From contig CM048840.1 in the NCBI GenBank assembly GCA_026545765.1, positions 1,447,265 to 1,511,264 of the forward strand: 64,000 nt of DNA, read 5' to 3'. The notes under the pieces are model-generated. The model did not search any database, was not told where the DNA came from, and worked only from the letters and a program-made list of their open reading frames with translations. Both the position numbers and the translations under genes were made by a program. Shown piece by piece: positions 23,001 through 35,800 of the stretch. The DNA is from Plantago major. Lineage: Eukaryota > Streptophyta > Magnoliopsida > Lamiales > Plantaginaceae. Position 1 is the first letter of the stretch. Each line of letters starts with the position of its first letter.

Positions 23001-25884
23001 CTTGAACGATTTGCAATTCCTTAGATGGCATGCGATGTAAAATCACAAAAACAGAGTTCACACGCTAGGGAAGCAGTTAATTTAACATATCATCCAGGGA
23101 GAGTCCTAAGACTTTGGTAGGTGTGCTACTGTCATAATTTATTCCACAGGAGGTTAAGAAGGGTGTGGTTATAAGTACTCACAATTTAACATTTTATTCA
23201 GCATAGTCGCTGTTTCTCCTCTGTATATTTCCTCCTGTTTCTCTTGATGCCTGTGTACATGAGCCATGAGGACTTGCAAAATGTGTGAAATCCAGCCAGT
23301 ATGTGTTCATTATTCCTGAAAATAATACTATTAAGGTCAGTAATTTATAGATGCTGCTTAAATTTTCATGGCATGTTGTATTGGAACTATAAAGGAATTA
23401 ACAAAATGGATGAGGTCCAGAGAGTATTGAAAAGATGTTAAGTTGTCTTACCTGTTTCAAGGTCCCCATAGGAAAGTACTATTTACAAAGGTTCCAACAA
23501 GTAATATCTGATCGAACGAAGAAGTGCATGGCTGCACGCTAAATTTTATATATGGAAAAAAAAGAAAAAGAAAAAGAACTATGTGTTCCTATTCTGTGTC
23601 CATTAAATAATATGAAGCTGCTAATTACTAGAGTAGTTGCTCGCCCTTCCCCTTCTGATTATTAAAATTTCTTGGTTACTGCTACAGCTCTTAAGAGGTC
23701 GCAGGTAATTCTTCCAGTTGATGATGCCCAAGAAAATTCAGCTAGTAAGTAGTCATCCTTAACCTTATCTCAACAGTATGCATATACTGCAAAATGTTTT
23801 ACTATTTGTTGCAAACTTTTAATTGGCAGGTCAAAATGTGGAAATACGTTCCAGTAGAATCACAGCAGAGGAAGAAACTAAAAAGAAAGGAATGATTCTC
23901 CCATTCCAGCCATTAGTCATGACATTCCATAATGTCAACTATTTTGTTGATATGCCAGAGGTATCAGCTGATAAGCAACACATTCTAGAATAATTCCAAA
24001 CTTCTATAACGAATTCTCTATCTGCCTTGATAGGAAATGGCCGCACAAGGAGTAAAAGAAACAAGGTTGCAGCTTTTATGCGATGTTAGTGGTGTGTTCT
24101 CGCCTGGCATTCTCACAGCACTAGTGGGAGCAAGTGGTGCTGGGAAGACCACATTGATGGATGTCCTTGCTGGAAGAAAGACAAGTGGTTATACAGAAGG
24201 AGATATTAGAATATCTGGTTACCTGAAGGAGCAGAAGACATTTGCTAGAGTATCAGGATATGTTGAACAGTGCGACATACACTCTCCTCAAGTGACAGTT
24301 TATGAGTCTCTGTGGTTCTCTGCCTCTCTCCGACTTCCAATGGAAGTGACAAAAGAACAAAGACTAGTAAGATCTATTGCACTCCAAGTTTCTTAAGAGG
24401 CGTGATAAGTGTTGTGTAGTATATAAATATAAAACTACTACTCCTATATCACTCAATCTTTAAAAAAAAAATCATTTTCCAGGAGTTTGTTGAGGAGGTG
24501 ATGCAATTAGTAGAACTTGACTCCTTAAGGAATGCATTGGTAGGCTTGCCAGGAACAAGTGGTTTGTCCACGGAACAAAGGAAGCGTTTAACAATTGCTG
24601 TGGAGCTTGTTGCAAACCCATCAATAATTTTTATGGATGAACCTACATCTGGTCTTGATGCACGAGCAGCAGCAATTGTCATGCGAACAGTTCGTAATAC
24701 AGTTGATACTGGGAGAACAGTTGTTTGCACCATACATCAACCAAGCATACAGATCTTTGAAGCATTTGATGAGGTTCGGTAGTTTAAAGTACAAAATAAG
24801 TCTAATACTATTTGATTATACATTCTCAATTATTGTATTAAATTTGAAATTGCAGCTGCTTCTTATGAAGCGGGGAGGTAAAGTTATATATGGTGGGAAG
24901 CTTGGTAAGAAATCACATATCATGGTCGACTATTTTCAGGTAAACTTAGCCGATTAATACATTATGGGTAACTTTGTTATGTTGTATGTCAAACTTCTTT
25001 TGATTTTTGAGATGCATAAATGACTACAATTCCACTGGCTATATCTTTCCTCTTGTTCTGTTTACTTCTTCTTCTTCTTCTGTTTTTTTTTTCACTGTAG
25101 GAGTGTCAAGTAACGTCTTTTTTTTTTCCTCCCAGGAGATATCAGGAGTTTCTCGTATTCCTGATGGTTACAATCCTGCAACTTGGATGCTTGAGGTTAG
25201 CACACCTGCAATGGAAGAGAGGATTGGTCAAGATTTCTCGGCGATATACAAAAACTCGGCACAGTTTAGGTACACATAATGTTTTTATTGAATGCCATAT
25301 TTTTCCTGATTCTACCAATTTTCAAGAGAAAGAGGAAATGTTTAACAATCATTTTCATATCAATTACAGGGAAGTTGAAGCTACCATTGAGCATCTGAGT
25401 ATTCCACCTGAAAATTCAGAACGCCTGAAATTTTCGTCTACATATTCACAACATATCATGTCTCAATTCACACTATGCCTCTGGAAGCAAAATCTAGTAT
25501 ATTGGAGAAGTCCTGCTTATAATGCTGTGAGATTGTTCTTTACAACGTTAAGTGCTATTATAATTGGCACAATATTCTGGGATGTTGGTTCAAAAAGGTA
25601 AATATTTATTCTGCATGTTCTTCCTACTTACTCATTGAAGTTTGTTATACTCATTGTGCAACTTAAACACTGATTTTGTCAATTCACCGAAAATGCTATA
25701 ACTCTGATTTGATTTATGTCATACTTAACTGACCATAGCTCTGACCTGCACTAGTTATTCCTTTTTTTAGCCATCTAGAAGACAAGTAAGTAATTCATGA
25801 AGTATTATAAACTATATTTCTAACTTGCATCTATGTTTTTTACGTGTTCTGAAAGCTTTGAATCTACTAGCTTAGAAGCAGATA

Positions 25885-25915
<31 letters not shown>

Positions 25916-27432
25916 GAAAACTTCCATCTCACCTTACAAAATCATCTGAAGGTTCTTAATTAGTTTTGCAATAAGGTACATCTTTTAATTGACATATAGG
26001 ATGTCAACATGATACTTTCTTATGCCAACAGCCCATTGATAACTTTGAATTTAATGTTTTTGGCCTGACATATATATACTTCTTCAATTGATGATGTAGA
26101 GATTCAACGCAAAACGTATTTGTTGTAATGGGAGCTCTGTATTCTTCTGTGTTGTTCCTTGGGGTCAACAATGCTTCGTCTGTACAACCAGTAATCTCTA
26201 TTGAGAGAACTGTTTTCTACAGAGAGAAAGCCGCTGGAATGTTCTCTCCTCTTCCATATGCATTTGCGCAGGTTAGTGATCTTTTAACTAGTTGTGTGGG
26301 ATTTTAGTTTAGCACAAATCATATAATACCAAAGCGGTTCTTATGCATTGTCCCCTTCATATTCTGTTAGAATTTATGCATTTGATTTTCAGCAAGGTAG
26401 TTATAGCAATGGACTTGTTCCTTTACCGTGAATAACTCCATGTTTCTAGGGACTTGTGGAAATCCCATACATTCTGGTGCAGACGATAATATATGGTAGC
26501 ATTACATACTTCATGATCAACTTTGAGAGTACAGCAAGTATGTTTTCTTTCATATTCTTGCACATTGGTTCATCCATATCAAATTATACTGAGTGCTCCA
26601 TAAATTATAACTGATATATGTTATCCGATTACCAATGTGCAGGCAAACTATTCTTGTATCTCCTTTTTATGTTTCTCACATTCTCCTACTTCACCTTCTA
26701 CGGCATGATGGTTGTTGGCCTAACTCCCACCCAAGACTTGGCTGCTGTCGTTTCCTCTGCATTTTACTCATTATGGAATTTACTCTCAGGCTTCCTTGTG
26801 CCAAAACCGGTATGTCTACTTTTCCTGTACAAATTACGATGACTGAACTAGCTGGTGCATTTCTCTAGTTTTTTCTTATGAATTAAATGGTGACGAATGC
26901 TAGTTGGTTGCATTCTGTAGATTTTTCGTATAAATAAAATGGTGATGGTTACATGTTATCAAGGTTTTTCTTATTTATGCCAAACAACATAGTTGTCTGG
27001 ATATGATTTTACTTATCATAATTCCATTTTTGTGATTGTTACATCATTTGCGTTCATATCATTAGTTATGAGTTGTGACTTCTGATATAGTGAGTGATGA
27101 AATGAGGCTTATTGTGCAATCTAAATTACCAAGTAGATAAAAGAATTTTGTTTTTTTTGTTTCAGAGCATTCCAGTATGGTGGATATGGTTCTATTACAT
27201 TTGCCCCATTGCATGGACATTGAGGGGCATAATTACTTCCCAACTCGGTGATGTAGAGACAATCATCGCAGGACCTGGATTCGAGGGTACAGTGAAGCAG
27301 TTTATAGAAGTACATTTTGGCTATGCGCCAGGGTGGACTGGAATCACAGTCGCGGTGCTTATTGGATTTAGCATGCTCTTTTTCTGTGTTTTTGCCATTT
27401 CTCTCAAAGTTATCAACTTCCAGAGAAGATGA
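17099..27432 (+). CDS. ABCG31: Full-size PDR-type ABC transporter, ABCG31-like
   Basis: Twenty-four exons: 17099-17418, 18187-18307, 18432-18520, 18684-18768, 19386-19548, 20010-20086, 20186-20327, 20832-21133, 21210-21491, 21973-22289, 22373-22533, 22608-22711, 22818-22974, 23688-23744, 23830-23960, 24034-24366, 24483-24773, 24856-24939, 25136-25269, 25370-25597, 26100-26271, 26450-26537, 26643-26809, 27166-27432. They sum to 4,272 bases (1,423 residues), all in phase. Order is NBD1-TMD1-NBD2-TMD2. NBD1 has Walker [10 protein letters not shown] (~residue 183), signature VSGGQ and Walker B LFMDE. NBD2 has Walker [10 protein letters not shown] (~870), the PDR-typical signature LSTEQRKR and Walker [13 protein letters not shown]. 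The opening MAAS.GSEYYEL and the tail VINFQRR follow Arabidopsis ABCG31, a plasma-membrane exporter linked to pollen-coat sterol glycosides and to endosperm abscisic acid release. Function here is inferred from that. All introns are GT-AG except the one after 22711, which begins GC. Introns hold poly(A) runs at 19157 and 25891. Confidence 0.93.
20408..20540 (+). mobile_element. Truncated Stowaway-like MITE in ABCG31 intron 7
   Basis: Starts ctccctccgttccataaaaa, a standard Stowaway end, and reaches gagaacggaaactttt. The complementary outer end is missing. Confidence 0.4.
22712..22817 (+). other. GC-AG intron 12 of ABCG31
   Basis: The exon ends ...TGG ACA ATG at 22711 and the intron starts GCATGTTC. 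The acceptor tttgcag ends at 22817. Only this junction keeps phase and gives a loop of the same length as ABCG31 between RW and YW. The next GT (22716) would create an immediate stop. Confidence 0.7.
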
Positions 27433-28745
27433 CACTTTTCGGACTTGAATGAACAGCCTAATCTAGGACTATTACACTGACAAAAACTGAAGATGTCGAT
27501 CCTGCAGATTTATTCAGAGAATGAGTATGAATGATGAGCAAGTGAAGGGATAGTAATTAGTTCTTTTTTTCCTTATTTTCGTGAACGTCCTACCATATTT
27601 TCACACACAAAGCATGCCTTGTAAAACTGAGAATTGCATTGTTGTGTGGTTTACTAATTCAACAAGCTACTGTATCGATCGACATTTAATTATCTGTTGC
27701 ATAGGAAAGAAGGATATGTTTCAATTATATGTTTTGCAGCCATGCTAGAAATGCATTTATTTTGGTTTACATATTCAAACTTTTATATGTAACTATTCAT
27801 TGAAGGTTAAGTTTTGAGCGGCATTATAAAATTTCAATATTTTAATGGCTAAAGTCTAGAATATAATTAAATAGTATTTCAAAATGCAAATGCCAAAAGT
27901 TACATTTTAGTTTGTAAGATTTATTATATCGATAGCATTTGAGTTATCACATATATATATATATATATTCACATCCTATAAGTCCAACAAGAGCACAAAA
28001 TATCTATTTTCTCTAAGGTACCTAAGAATAATTCGCACGGACAGTTAATATCCTCATGAATAATTGGAGTTGGAGGATCATAGTTCATGGGTTAAAATAT
28101 ATCACCACTGATTACGATACAAATCACTATGAGTTAAGTTACACATCCGAACATCAATATTTCCATAATGGCAATGAGCACTCAAAGATCCGAGTAACAA
28201 CACTTTATGAATATCGGATGATGATCTTTACAGAAGCTATTGATTCTTTCTCTCTCAACCTACGACGGTCCAAGAGAATACCTCCACCACGTGGCACCAT
28301 CTCGACTAGCATCACCCTTCCAAAAGGATGATGTCCATCGGTTCTATAACACCTATAAATAGCACACAACCGTACCACTTTGAATCATTATTAGTAACGT
28401 TCACATATTCTAGAGCCCCGAGTCACGAAGCTAGGAACTTAATTAAATTTAAACACATAAGTTTGTGCCTCATCCATACATGTAATTTCTAAAACTTTTA
28501 GATGTTTTAATTGGCGATTGGTGGATGATTATGCTTCAAATTGATTCAAAGTTCGAAATAAGATGGACTAATGGACACTAGCTCATTGTACTTTTTGAAG
28601 TTTATGACGCACAATTTCATTTTAATTGAGTCGAACATATTTTCGTATTTAGACTTATCATTTTAGTTAAGGTAATAATTATCTTTTTCTAACCGATCAC
28701 TACTCAATTAAAACTCACAACACTTATAATATTCTTATAAAATTT
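27433..28745. other. 3' flank of ABCG31, intergenic
   Basis: The 3' UTR probably runs a few hundred bases. A short (TA)n tract lies at 27951-27968. The 91-codon open frame at 28056 has no resemblance to anything I know and is not called. Confidence 0.5.
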
Positions 28746-29032
28746 TGTTACAATCAGTAGTTCAATTCTAGCTATTTTTGGTAAGTTTTTGTCTTTTAAA
28801 TAAAAACGTGTTTCGGTTGCTTAAGAAGGATTACGTTTTATGCGAACGAACACGATTGGACCAGCTTGTTTGTGATCCAAGGTCCCTGAGTGTTTCTAAC
28901 GGTCTGTGACGTGTTTCTATATTGAGCTATAAAGCTCCGTAATCTGCCATTTCTGGCTTATCAATCAAGCAACTATCATTTTAGCTCTCAAAATTAGTTA
29001 CAACCATAGCTTCTACTCTGTCTAGCATAACA
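28746..29032 (+). repeat. 5' LTR
   Basis: Begins TGTTACAATCAG and ends GCATAACA. 287 bp. Confidence 0.9.
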
Positions 29033-29033
29033 T

Positions 29034-29047
29034 TTGGTATCCAGAGC
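29034..29047 (+). other. Primer-binding site, tRNA-iMet type
   Basis: ttggtatccagagc next to the 5' LTR resembles the usual TGGTATCAGAGC but has one extra C, which would weaken priming. Confidence 0.7.
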
Positions 29048-29064
29048 CATTTGCTTCTTAAAAA

Positions 29065-30228
29065 ATGGTGGGTAACAACAATACAACACGCATTGATTTG
29101 TTGGAGAAATCATTGGAGGAGATCGCCACTACTCAATCGGAGCTGTCCAAATCGACGAATCGACGTTTCGATGAGCTGACGGAAATGACACGATCATTGA
29201 GTGCAGGTAATTTTCGTCATCCTGAAACTGCTAGAGCTGATAATATCAATTGCAATGTTGATGATGATATGAGCGTGCTACTTCCATTCGATCTGATATT
29301 AAGGTGCCTAGAGTTGATTTTCCTCGTTTTGATGGTGTGGATGTGCGCGGTTGGATTCGAAAATGTAACAAGTATTTTCTGTTAAATCCGATGCGTGATA
29401 GTGATAAGATTCTCATGGCTGGTATGTATTTCGAAGGATCTACCGAGTATTGGTTCCTTGATCATGTTGAGGGCTGTGATACTATCACTTGGCAAGTGTT
29501 TGTTGAAATGTTTATTGCTAGATTGATGATGATGTTGTGATAGGAGAGTTCCTTGATCGGTTCGGAGTGATGATGTGATAGGAGAGTTCAATAAACTTAA
29601 ACAACTTGGATCAGTTGAGAAGTATATTGATAAATTTGCTGAGCGTAGAATGTTTATGAAACAAAGGAATAAATACTTGAATGAGTACTATTTCATGAGG
29701 AGTTTTTATAGTGGTCCGAAAGAAGAGATCAGGCACATGGTGGAGTTACTGTGTCCACATACACTTGAGCAAGCCTATATGATGGCTAGGAAACAAGAAG
29801 TGATGCTGGATTCTTTGCAAAAATCTAGTAAACATGTTAGTAAACCAGTTGTTCCATGGCACAAGAGTGAGACTACTGGTAGTACTAGCTCTGCAGTACC
29901 TGTTAAGAGGTTGAATAAGGAGCAATTGGATGAGAGGAAGAAGAGAGGCTTGTGTTTTAACTGTGATGAGCCTTATACTTACGGACATCAGTGTAAGAAG
30001 TTGTTTGTCATTGTGTTAGAAGGAGAAGAGAGGAGTACTGAGAGGATGAAATTTAATGAGAATAATGATGCTGATTGTGTAGTATCATTACATGCCTTGA
30101 AAGGGCAACCACCAGCTGAAACAATCAAATTGGTGGGGAAAGTTAAGAATAATGAAGTGGTGATATTAGTAGATTCAGGAAGCACTCATAGTTTCTTAGA
30201 TCCCAGTACGTGTTGTGAAGAGGGTTAA
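29065..30228 (+). pseudogene. gag and protease region, frameshifted
   Basis: The first frame (29065) reads LLEKSLEEIATTQSELSK, a coiled gag N-terminus. After a shift near 29300, gag continues as VPRVDFPRFDGVDVRGWIRK and TEYWFLDH. A second break near 29540 (a short imperfect repeat of gataggagagttc) moves it to the frame 29575-30228. That frame has a CCHC-like zinc knuckle CFNCDEPYTYGHQCKK and the aspartic-protease motif ILVDSGSTHSF. The frame stops at 30226-30228, and a G15 tract follows at 30330-30344. Confidence 0.85.
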
Positions 30229-30403
30229 GTGTGAGGTGCAGATGACATCTTCAAGTAACTGTGGCTGGAGGTGGAAGGATTGAGTGTTCCTCAAAATGCC
30301 CAGATTTTGAGTGGGAGATTGGTGGTGGTGGGGGGGGGGGGGGGCAACGAGAAGATTAGGCCCTGTGTTGTTGGATTATGAGAGACCTTCAATCACATTT
30401 TAG

Positions 30404-32059
30404 GTGAAAGGGAAACCAGTTATGGTGCCTGGCATGCAGTCTACTGTATCTGTCAAACTCATGATGACTGGAAACAAATTACACAATTTGTTTACTAAGA
30501 AAAACAAGATGGTGTTCAGTTGTTTTTTCATGGTTAGTACAGTGGAGGATGAGGTTTTGGAGGATGTGATAGAGTCTCCAGTTGAAGATTTGGTGCAGAA
30601 ATACAATAACATATTTCAAGAGCCTAAGTCTTTGCCTCCCATGAGATCTTGCAATCATGAGATTAGACTCAAACCACACGTTGAGCCATTTAAGCAAAGT
30701 GCATGTAGGTATCCATATATGCAGAGGTTGGAGATTGAGAAGTTGGTACAGGAGATGCTTAAGATGGGAGTAATTCAACCTAGTCAGAGTCCCTACTCAA
30801 GCCCAGTGTTATTAGTTAAAAATAAAGATGGCACATGGAGATTTTGTGTGGATTATAGGAAGTTAAACTCACTCAATGTGAGGAATAACTATCCTATACC
30901 ACTAATTGATGATTTACTAGATGAGCTTCATGGTGCACATGTGTTTTCTAAAGTGGATTTGAGAGCTGGTTATCATCAAGTGAGGATGAAACCTGAGGAT
31001 ATAGAGAAAATAGCTTTTGTGACCAAGAGTGGTTTGTATGAATTTACTGTCATGCCATTTGGCTTGACAAATGCTCCATCTACGTTACAAGCCTTGATGA
31101 ATGATGTATTCAGGCCTCATTTAGGGGATTTTGTGTTAGTATTTTTTGAGGACATACTTATCTACAACAAAGATATGGTGACAGACAAGTTACATTTGCA
31201 ACAGGTGTTTGAATTGTTACAACATCATACCTTGTTTTCAAAGAAGTCTAAATGTGTGTTTGGAGTGGATCACGTGGAGTACCTGCGTCACATTATAAGT
31301 GGTCAAGGAGTTGCTGTAGATCCCAACAAAGTGAGATGCATCAAAGAATGGCCCATTCCAACTACAGTTAAAGCTCTCAGAGGTTTTTTTGGCATGATGG
31401 GCTACTATAGAAAATTTTGTGCTAATTATGGAGCTAAGGCTAGAACATTAACAACATTGACAAAAAAGGGCCAGTTTAAGTGGAGTGCAGAGGCTTAAGA
31501 AGCTTTTGATTTGCTGAAAGAGGCTATGTGTCAGGTTCCTATATTACAGTTACCTGATTTTTCAAAGCAGTTCATACTTGAAACTAATGCTTGCTTCTAT
31601 GGGTTGGGAGTTGTGCTTATGCAAGAGGGACATCCATTGGCTTTTGCCAGCAAGGCATTGGGTCCTAAGAATCTGGGACTGTCAATATATGAAAAAGAAT
31701 TCTTGGCTATATTATTGGTTGTAGAAAAATGGAGAGCTTACCTTCTCCATGCTCCATTATTATCAGACAGAACTATGAGTACAATGCCTACTATGAATTA
31801 TGATGGTACTATTGTGCTGGTTGCCATTAATATCTTAGCCAGGCGATTGGTTAAGAGGAACAATGCTGCAGTGGCTCAGGTTTTGGTGCAGTGGGAACAC
31901 TTGTTGGAAGAAGAGGCTACGTGGGAAGATTTCAATACTATGGAGGCTAGTTTCCCGGGTTTCACAGCTTGTGGTCAAGCTGTAATTGAAGGAGGGAGAA
32001 ATGTTACAGTCAGTAGTTCAATTCTAGCTATTTTTGGTAAGTTTTTGTCTTTTAAATAA
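30404..32059 (+). pseudogene. pol: reverse transcriptase, partial RNase H, chromodomain-like tail
   Basis: The frame to 31498 holds reverse transcriptase: PYSSPVLLVKNKDGTWRFC, KVDLRAGYHQVRM, PFGLTNAPSTLQALMN. The active-site box reads VFFEDILIY, where FxDD is expected, so one catalytic Asp is Glu. One in-frame TAA (31496-31498) interrupts it. RNase H follows (FILETNACFYGLGVVLMQ), then at about 31743 the frame jumps directly to a C-terminal tail (ILARRLVKRNNAAVAQVLVQW...EATWED) like the end of chromovirus integrase. The zinc-finger and catalytic core of integrase are deleted, yet the frame stays open across the junction. Confidence 0.85.
31988..32001 (+). other. Polypurine tract
   Basis: gaaggagggagaaa immediately before the 3' LTR. 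Confidence 0.75.
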
Positions 32060-32289
32060 AAACGTATTTCGGTTGCTTAAAAAGGATTACGTTTTATGCG
32101 AACGAACACGATTGGATCAGCTTGTTTGTGATCCAACGGTCCCTGAGTGTTTCTAACGGTCTGTGACGTGTTTCTGTATTGAGCTATAAAGCTCCGTAAT
32201 CTGCCATTTCTGGCTTATCAATCAAGCAACTATCATTTTAGCTCTCAAAATTAGTTACAACCATAGCTTCTACTTTGTCTAGCATAACA
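32002..32289 (+). repeat. 3' LTR
   Basis: 288 bp, same TGTTA...TAACA ends as the 5' copy. Confidence 0.9.
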
Positions 32290-32809
32290 AATTTTAATTT
32301 TTATACAGAACACAAATTTTTTACAACACAATTAAATTTTAATTATACTATTTATAAATTATAACACAATTAAAATTCCTTCAATTAAAGTTTGGTAAGA
32401 CATACATGAACTCGTAAAAGTTAAAATTATACGATTTCTTTTGTTTTGATTCTTCTTCCAATTAACAATGCTCAAAGAAAAAGGAAACAGAAAGGGGTTT
32501 ATTAGTCTGCAGTCCACCCGGTGGATTTTTCTTTGCATCAGCAAAGCCCATTTTCGGTCCATCCTGGCCCAATACATATTTATCAAGATTAACTCAATTT
32601 TGTAGCCTCCCTAGTCCTTATAGCTCGCTTGTAGGCCACTGTTGGAGACTTGTTTGTGTGCAGAAGCATTTAATGAGTACTGTGATTTGGCTCAATTGGT
32701 CTTTTTATTAACTAATCAATTCAAAATTCAAAACTTACTACTCTCCACATATTAGTTATTCCAACATTCAAACAGCACAATTGTTGTAACCTGGAAACTC
32801 TCTCTGAAA
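32290..32809. other. Upstream region of the MULE transposase
   Basis: A+T-rich to 32450, then mixed. No terminal inverted repeat could be matched to the right side of the cluster near 48.7 kb. Confidence 0.4.
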
Positions 32810-35800
32810 ATGGCAAGTTCTATTCCGCCAGACTTGATTATGGTGTGCATCGCCGGCGATAAATGGGAAACTTTCGAGGCTAACGAGGCGCCTGATTTCT
32901 GCCGGTTCGCAGCTAAGTTTCGAGGTTTGTGACTTGTGCTTTTTCTTTTTTTTTCTGCTGGGATTTTTCTATTTCGGATATTGTTCATGAAATGGCGTGT
33001 TCCCTTTCTGTTTCTGCTTTGGATATTCTATCATTCCCAGCCTATGTGCTTGCTTTTCATGTAGGCTCGATTTATTCAGCTTGGTTTTCATCCTTCACTT
33101 GTTGATGAGCTATGTTTTCGCTCTGTTTTGGTATTGTAGCTGAATTCATCTTGCCATTTGGTTGTTTTGTGTTTAAAATTGCCATTGTAGATGCCTTGTC
33201 ATAATCATGTCAGTTTGTTTGTATAATCAGTCACTAATTTGTTAGGGAATGTTTAATTTGGCCATTAAGATATCGTTGTGTTTTTGTGGAGAGGGTTTGA
33301 GTTGGGTATTGAGATAGCATTGTTGTTTGTTTTCAGATAGTGTCGGCATTTCTTCGTCGTCGGTTCAGCAGTTTACTTTTGAAATTAACAAGGGTCAGAA
33401 GTGTTCATTGAATTGCGAGGCGGACTTTCAAAACATGATACTCCTTTGCCAAATACTGTCTAGGAAGATGGTTTATATTGGTATCCCCCCCCCCCCCCGG
33501 TTATAGTTGAAAGTCCTCCGGAATTGAGTATGCACACTACAACTCTTCCTGAATACTGGCCAGCTAACAAACAAACTCACACTCATACTTCTATACCTCA
33601 CACCCTTGCAGCCAATCACATAGCCTCAGCTCCCACAGTCGAACCCGCAACCACTACTGGAGTCTTCCCAAACACACCACAATGTGGAAGAAATGTGCAG
33701 GAGGCGAACTCTAATAATGCAGAAAGCCGGGGTGCACCTTCTGATAGAATTCCTCCGCAGACTATGCCAGTTCATGTATTGGATGATCCTGTTTACCCAT
33801 CTAGAGGAAGAGAACAGCCGCAACACAAGCGAAAGCTAATCGTGTTGCTCGGCAAAGCAGAGGGGAGATTTATGAGGGTGCTACGACTACTATGCCAATA
33901 TACCCAGTGAATCCTGTGGTGGAACCACCACTTCTAAGATCTGCAAATTGGATTTACTACATTGAGGGGGTTGGCCAAGAGTTCATTGGTGGGGTGGCAG
34001 AATTTAGGATGAAGCTTGTGAAGTATGCTGCTAAGAGGGGTTTCCTTTTCGACTACACTAGGAACGACGCATATTACGTCACGGCGAAGTGTAAGAACAG
34101 GGAATCGGCTGGATGCACGTGGAGTGTTAGAGGTTCCCTGTCCAGGGTCACAGAGACATTCTTTATCAGGGAAGCCCAGCTTATCCATTCATGCCCGATG
34201 TCACTGATCCGGACGGACACAAAAAGGCTGGGCCAGCAACTGCTAGGTGGGATTATCACTGAACCAATCAGGGCGACACCTACCGTGCCAGCTATTGATA
34301 TCCAGTTTGATATTCAACACTACTGGGGGTTCCACATTAAGTACGAGAATATATGGAGGGGCGTTGAGGTCGCTAGGGCCAAGCTGTTTGGATCCTACAA
34401 TGATTCGTTCGACGAGCTAAGGTGGTATTCAGATGCTATATTGCGGACCAATCCTGGCAGCGTTGTGGCACTTGAAACTGAACCTGAAGAAAACAGGTTC
34501 CAAAGAATGTTTGTTGCATTCAATGCAAGCCTTGAAGGATTCAAAACTTGCCGCCCTATGCTGTTTGTGGATGGAACTTTCATGAAGTCAAGGTACAAGG
34601 GTACGCTCCTTACCGCCACTGCCAAGGATGGCAACAAGGGTATTACTCTTTTAACCACTCGCGCTCTTAAACATTTGTTCCTGCGTTTTTTTTTTTTAAT
34701 TTTTTCTTTTGGATATGAATGTTCTGTATAGGATATTGTTCATGCAATTGCACAATATTTCACTCAGTTGGTTATGCCCTTTGATTTATACATCTTTTTT
34801 TTTAAGTCTCAATCAATACTCATAAATACCTCAGATTAATTGATTTCATCCTTTGAAATTACACATTATCACTGGGTCATATATGAACAAATATGTTGGT
34901 TGACTATTTTTCTTTGTTTCGAATTTTGGTCATATATGAATCGGATTTTGGTGAAAATGCTTTTAAATATGTGCATGCATTTATGCTCACTCTCAACCAA
35001 AACTGCCAGGCCTTTTTCCGGTCGCTTTCGCCATCGTTTCTAGTGAAAATTCTGAGAACTGGACCTGGTTCCTGAACAAATTGAAGACACATGTGCAGCA
35101 TGAAAGGGAGGTAATGTACATATCCGATAGGTCTGGCGGTTTGTTACATGCATTCAAAGATGTGTACGAAAAGCCACTGCATTTTTACTGTTTGTACCAT
35201 CTGATGAAGAATCTAAAATGCATGTATGCTGCAAAGAAGTATTCAGAGGTTTTCAGGGGTTATCTATGCAAACTCCTGAAGGACGCTGCCTATGCACCCA
35301 CGGAGCATTTATACAACATAGCCAACCGGAAGTTAATTGAGAAAAGGGGGAGAAGACAAAGAGGTTCATTGATGACCTCCCACGTGACAAGTGGGCAGTA
35401 GCATGAGAACTCACCAGTAATGCTGCCGAATCCTTCAATAGTTGGATAATTGGGGCTAGGTCCCTGCCAGTTACGTTTATGCTTGATTGCATTCGAACTC
35501 AGATGATGCGCTGGTTTAATGAGCGTAGGATTGAGTCAGATAAGTGGACAGGTGCACTAACCCCATCATGGAAGAAAAGTGGAACACCGCTGCATCATTG
35601 GGTGCCGGTTGGACCGTTCTGCCCACAAATCAGCATGGGGTTTTCGAGGTCTTGTCAGTTGATTCGGTTGTGGTAAGGATTCATCTTTTTACATGTTAAT
35701 TCAATTTTCGAATCTGCAAAGTAATCTACCATATCCCACTCTCCTGATGTGTCAATAGGTTAACCTGCATGCGAAGACTTGCTCCTGCTACCAATGGCAG

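Larger units (their letters stand above)
28746..32289 (+). mobile_element. Complete Ty3/gypsy retrotransposon (Reina-like chromovirus), internally deleted
   Basis: Two near-identical LTRs, a primer site, a polypurine tract and a 5-bp target duplication (aattt at 28741-28745 and 32290-32294) define it. It is 3.5 kb, short for the group because most of integrase is missing. Short LTRs, a tRNA-iMet primer site and a C-terminal chromodomain-like segment fit the Reina branch. The LTRs differ at only a handful of positions, so it is young; the coding region nevertheless carries several frameshifts. Confidence 0.9.

Noticed and set aside
28056-28331. 91-codon ORF downstream of ABCG31
   Set aside because: No recognisable domain, no promoter or splice context.
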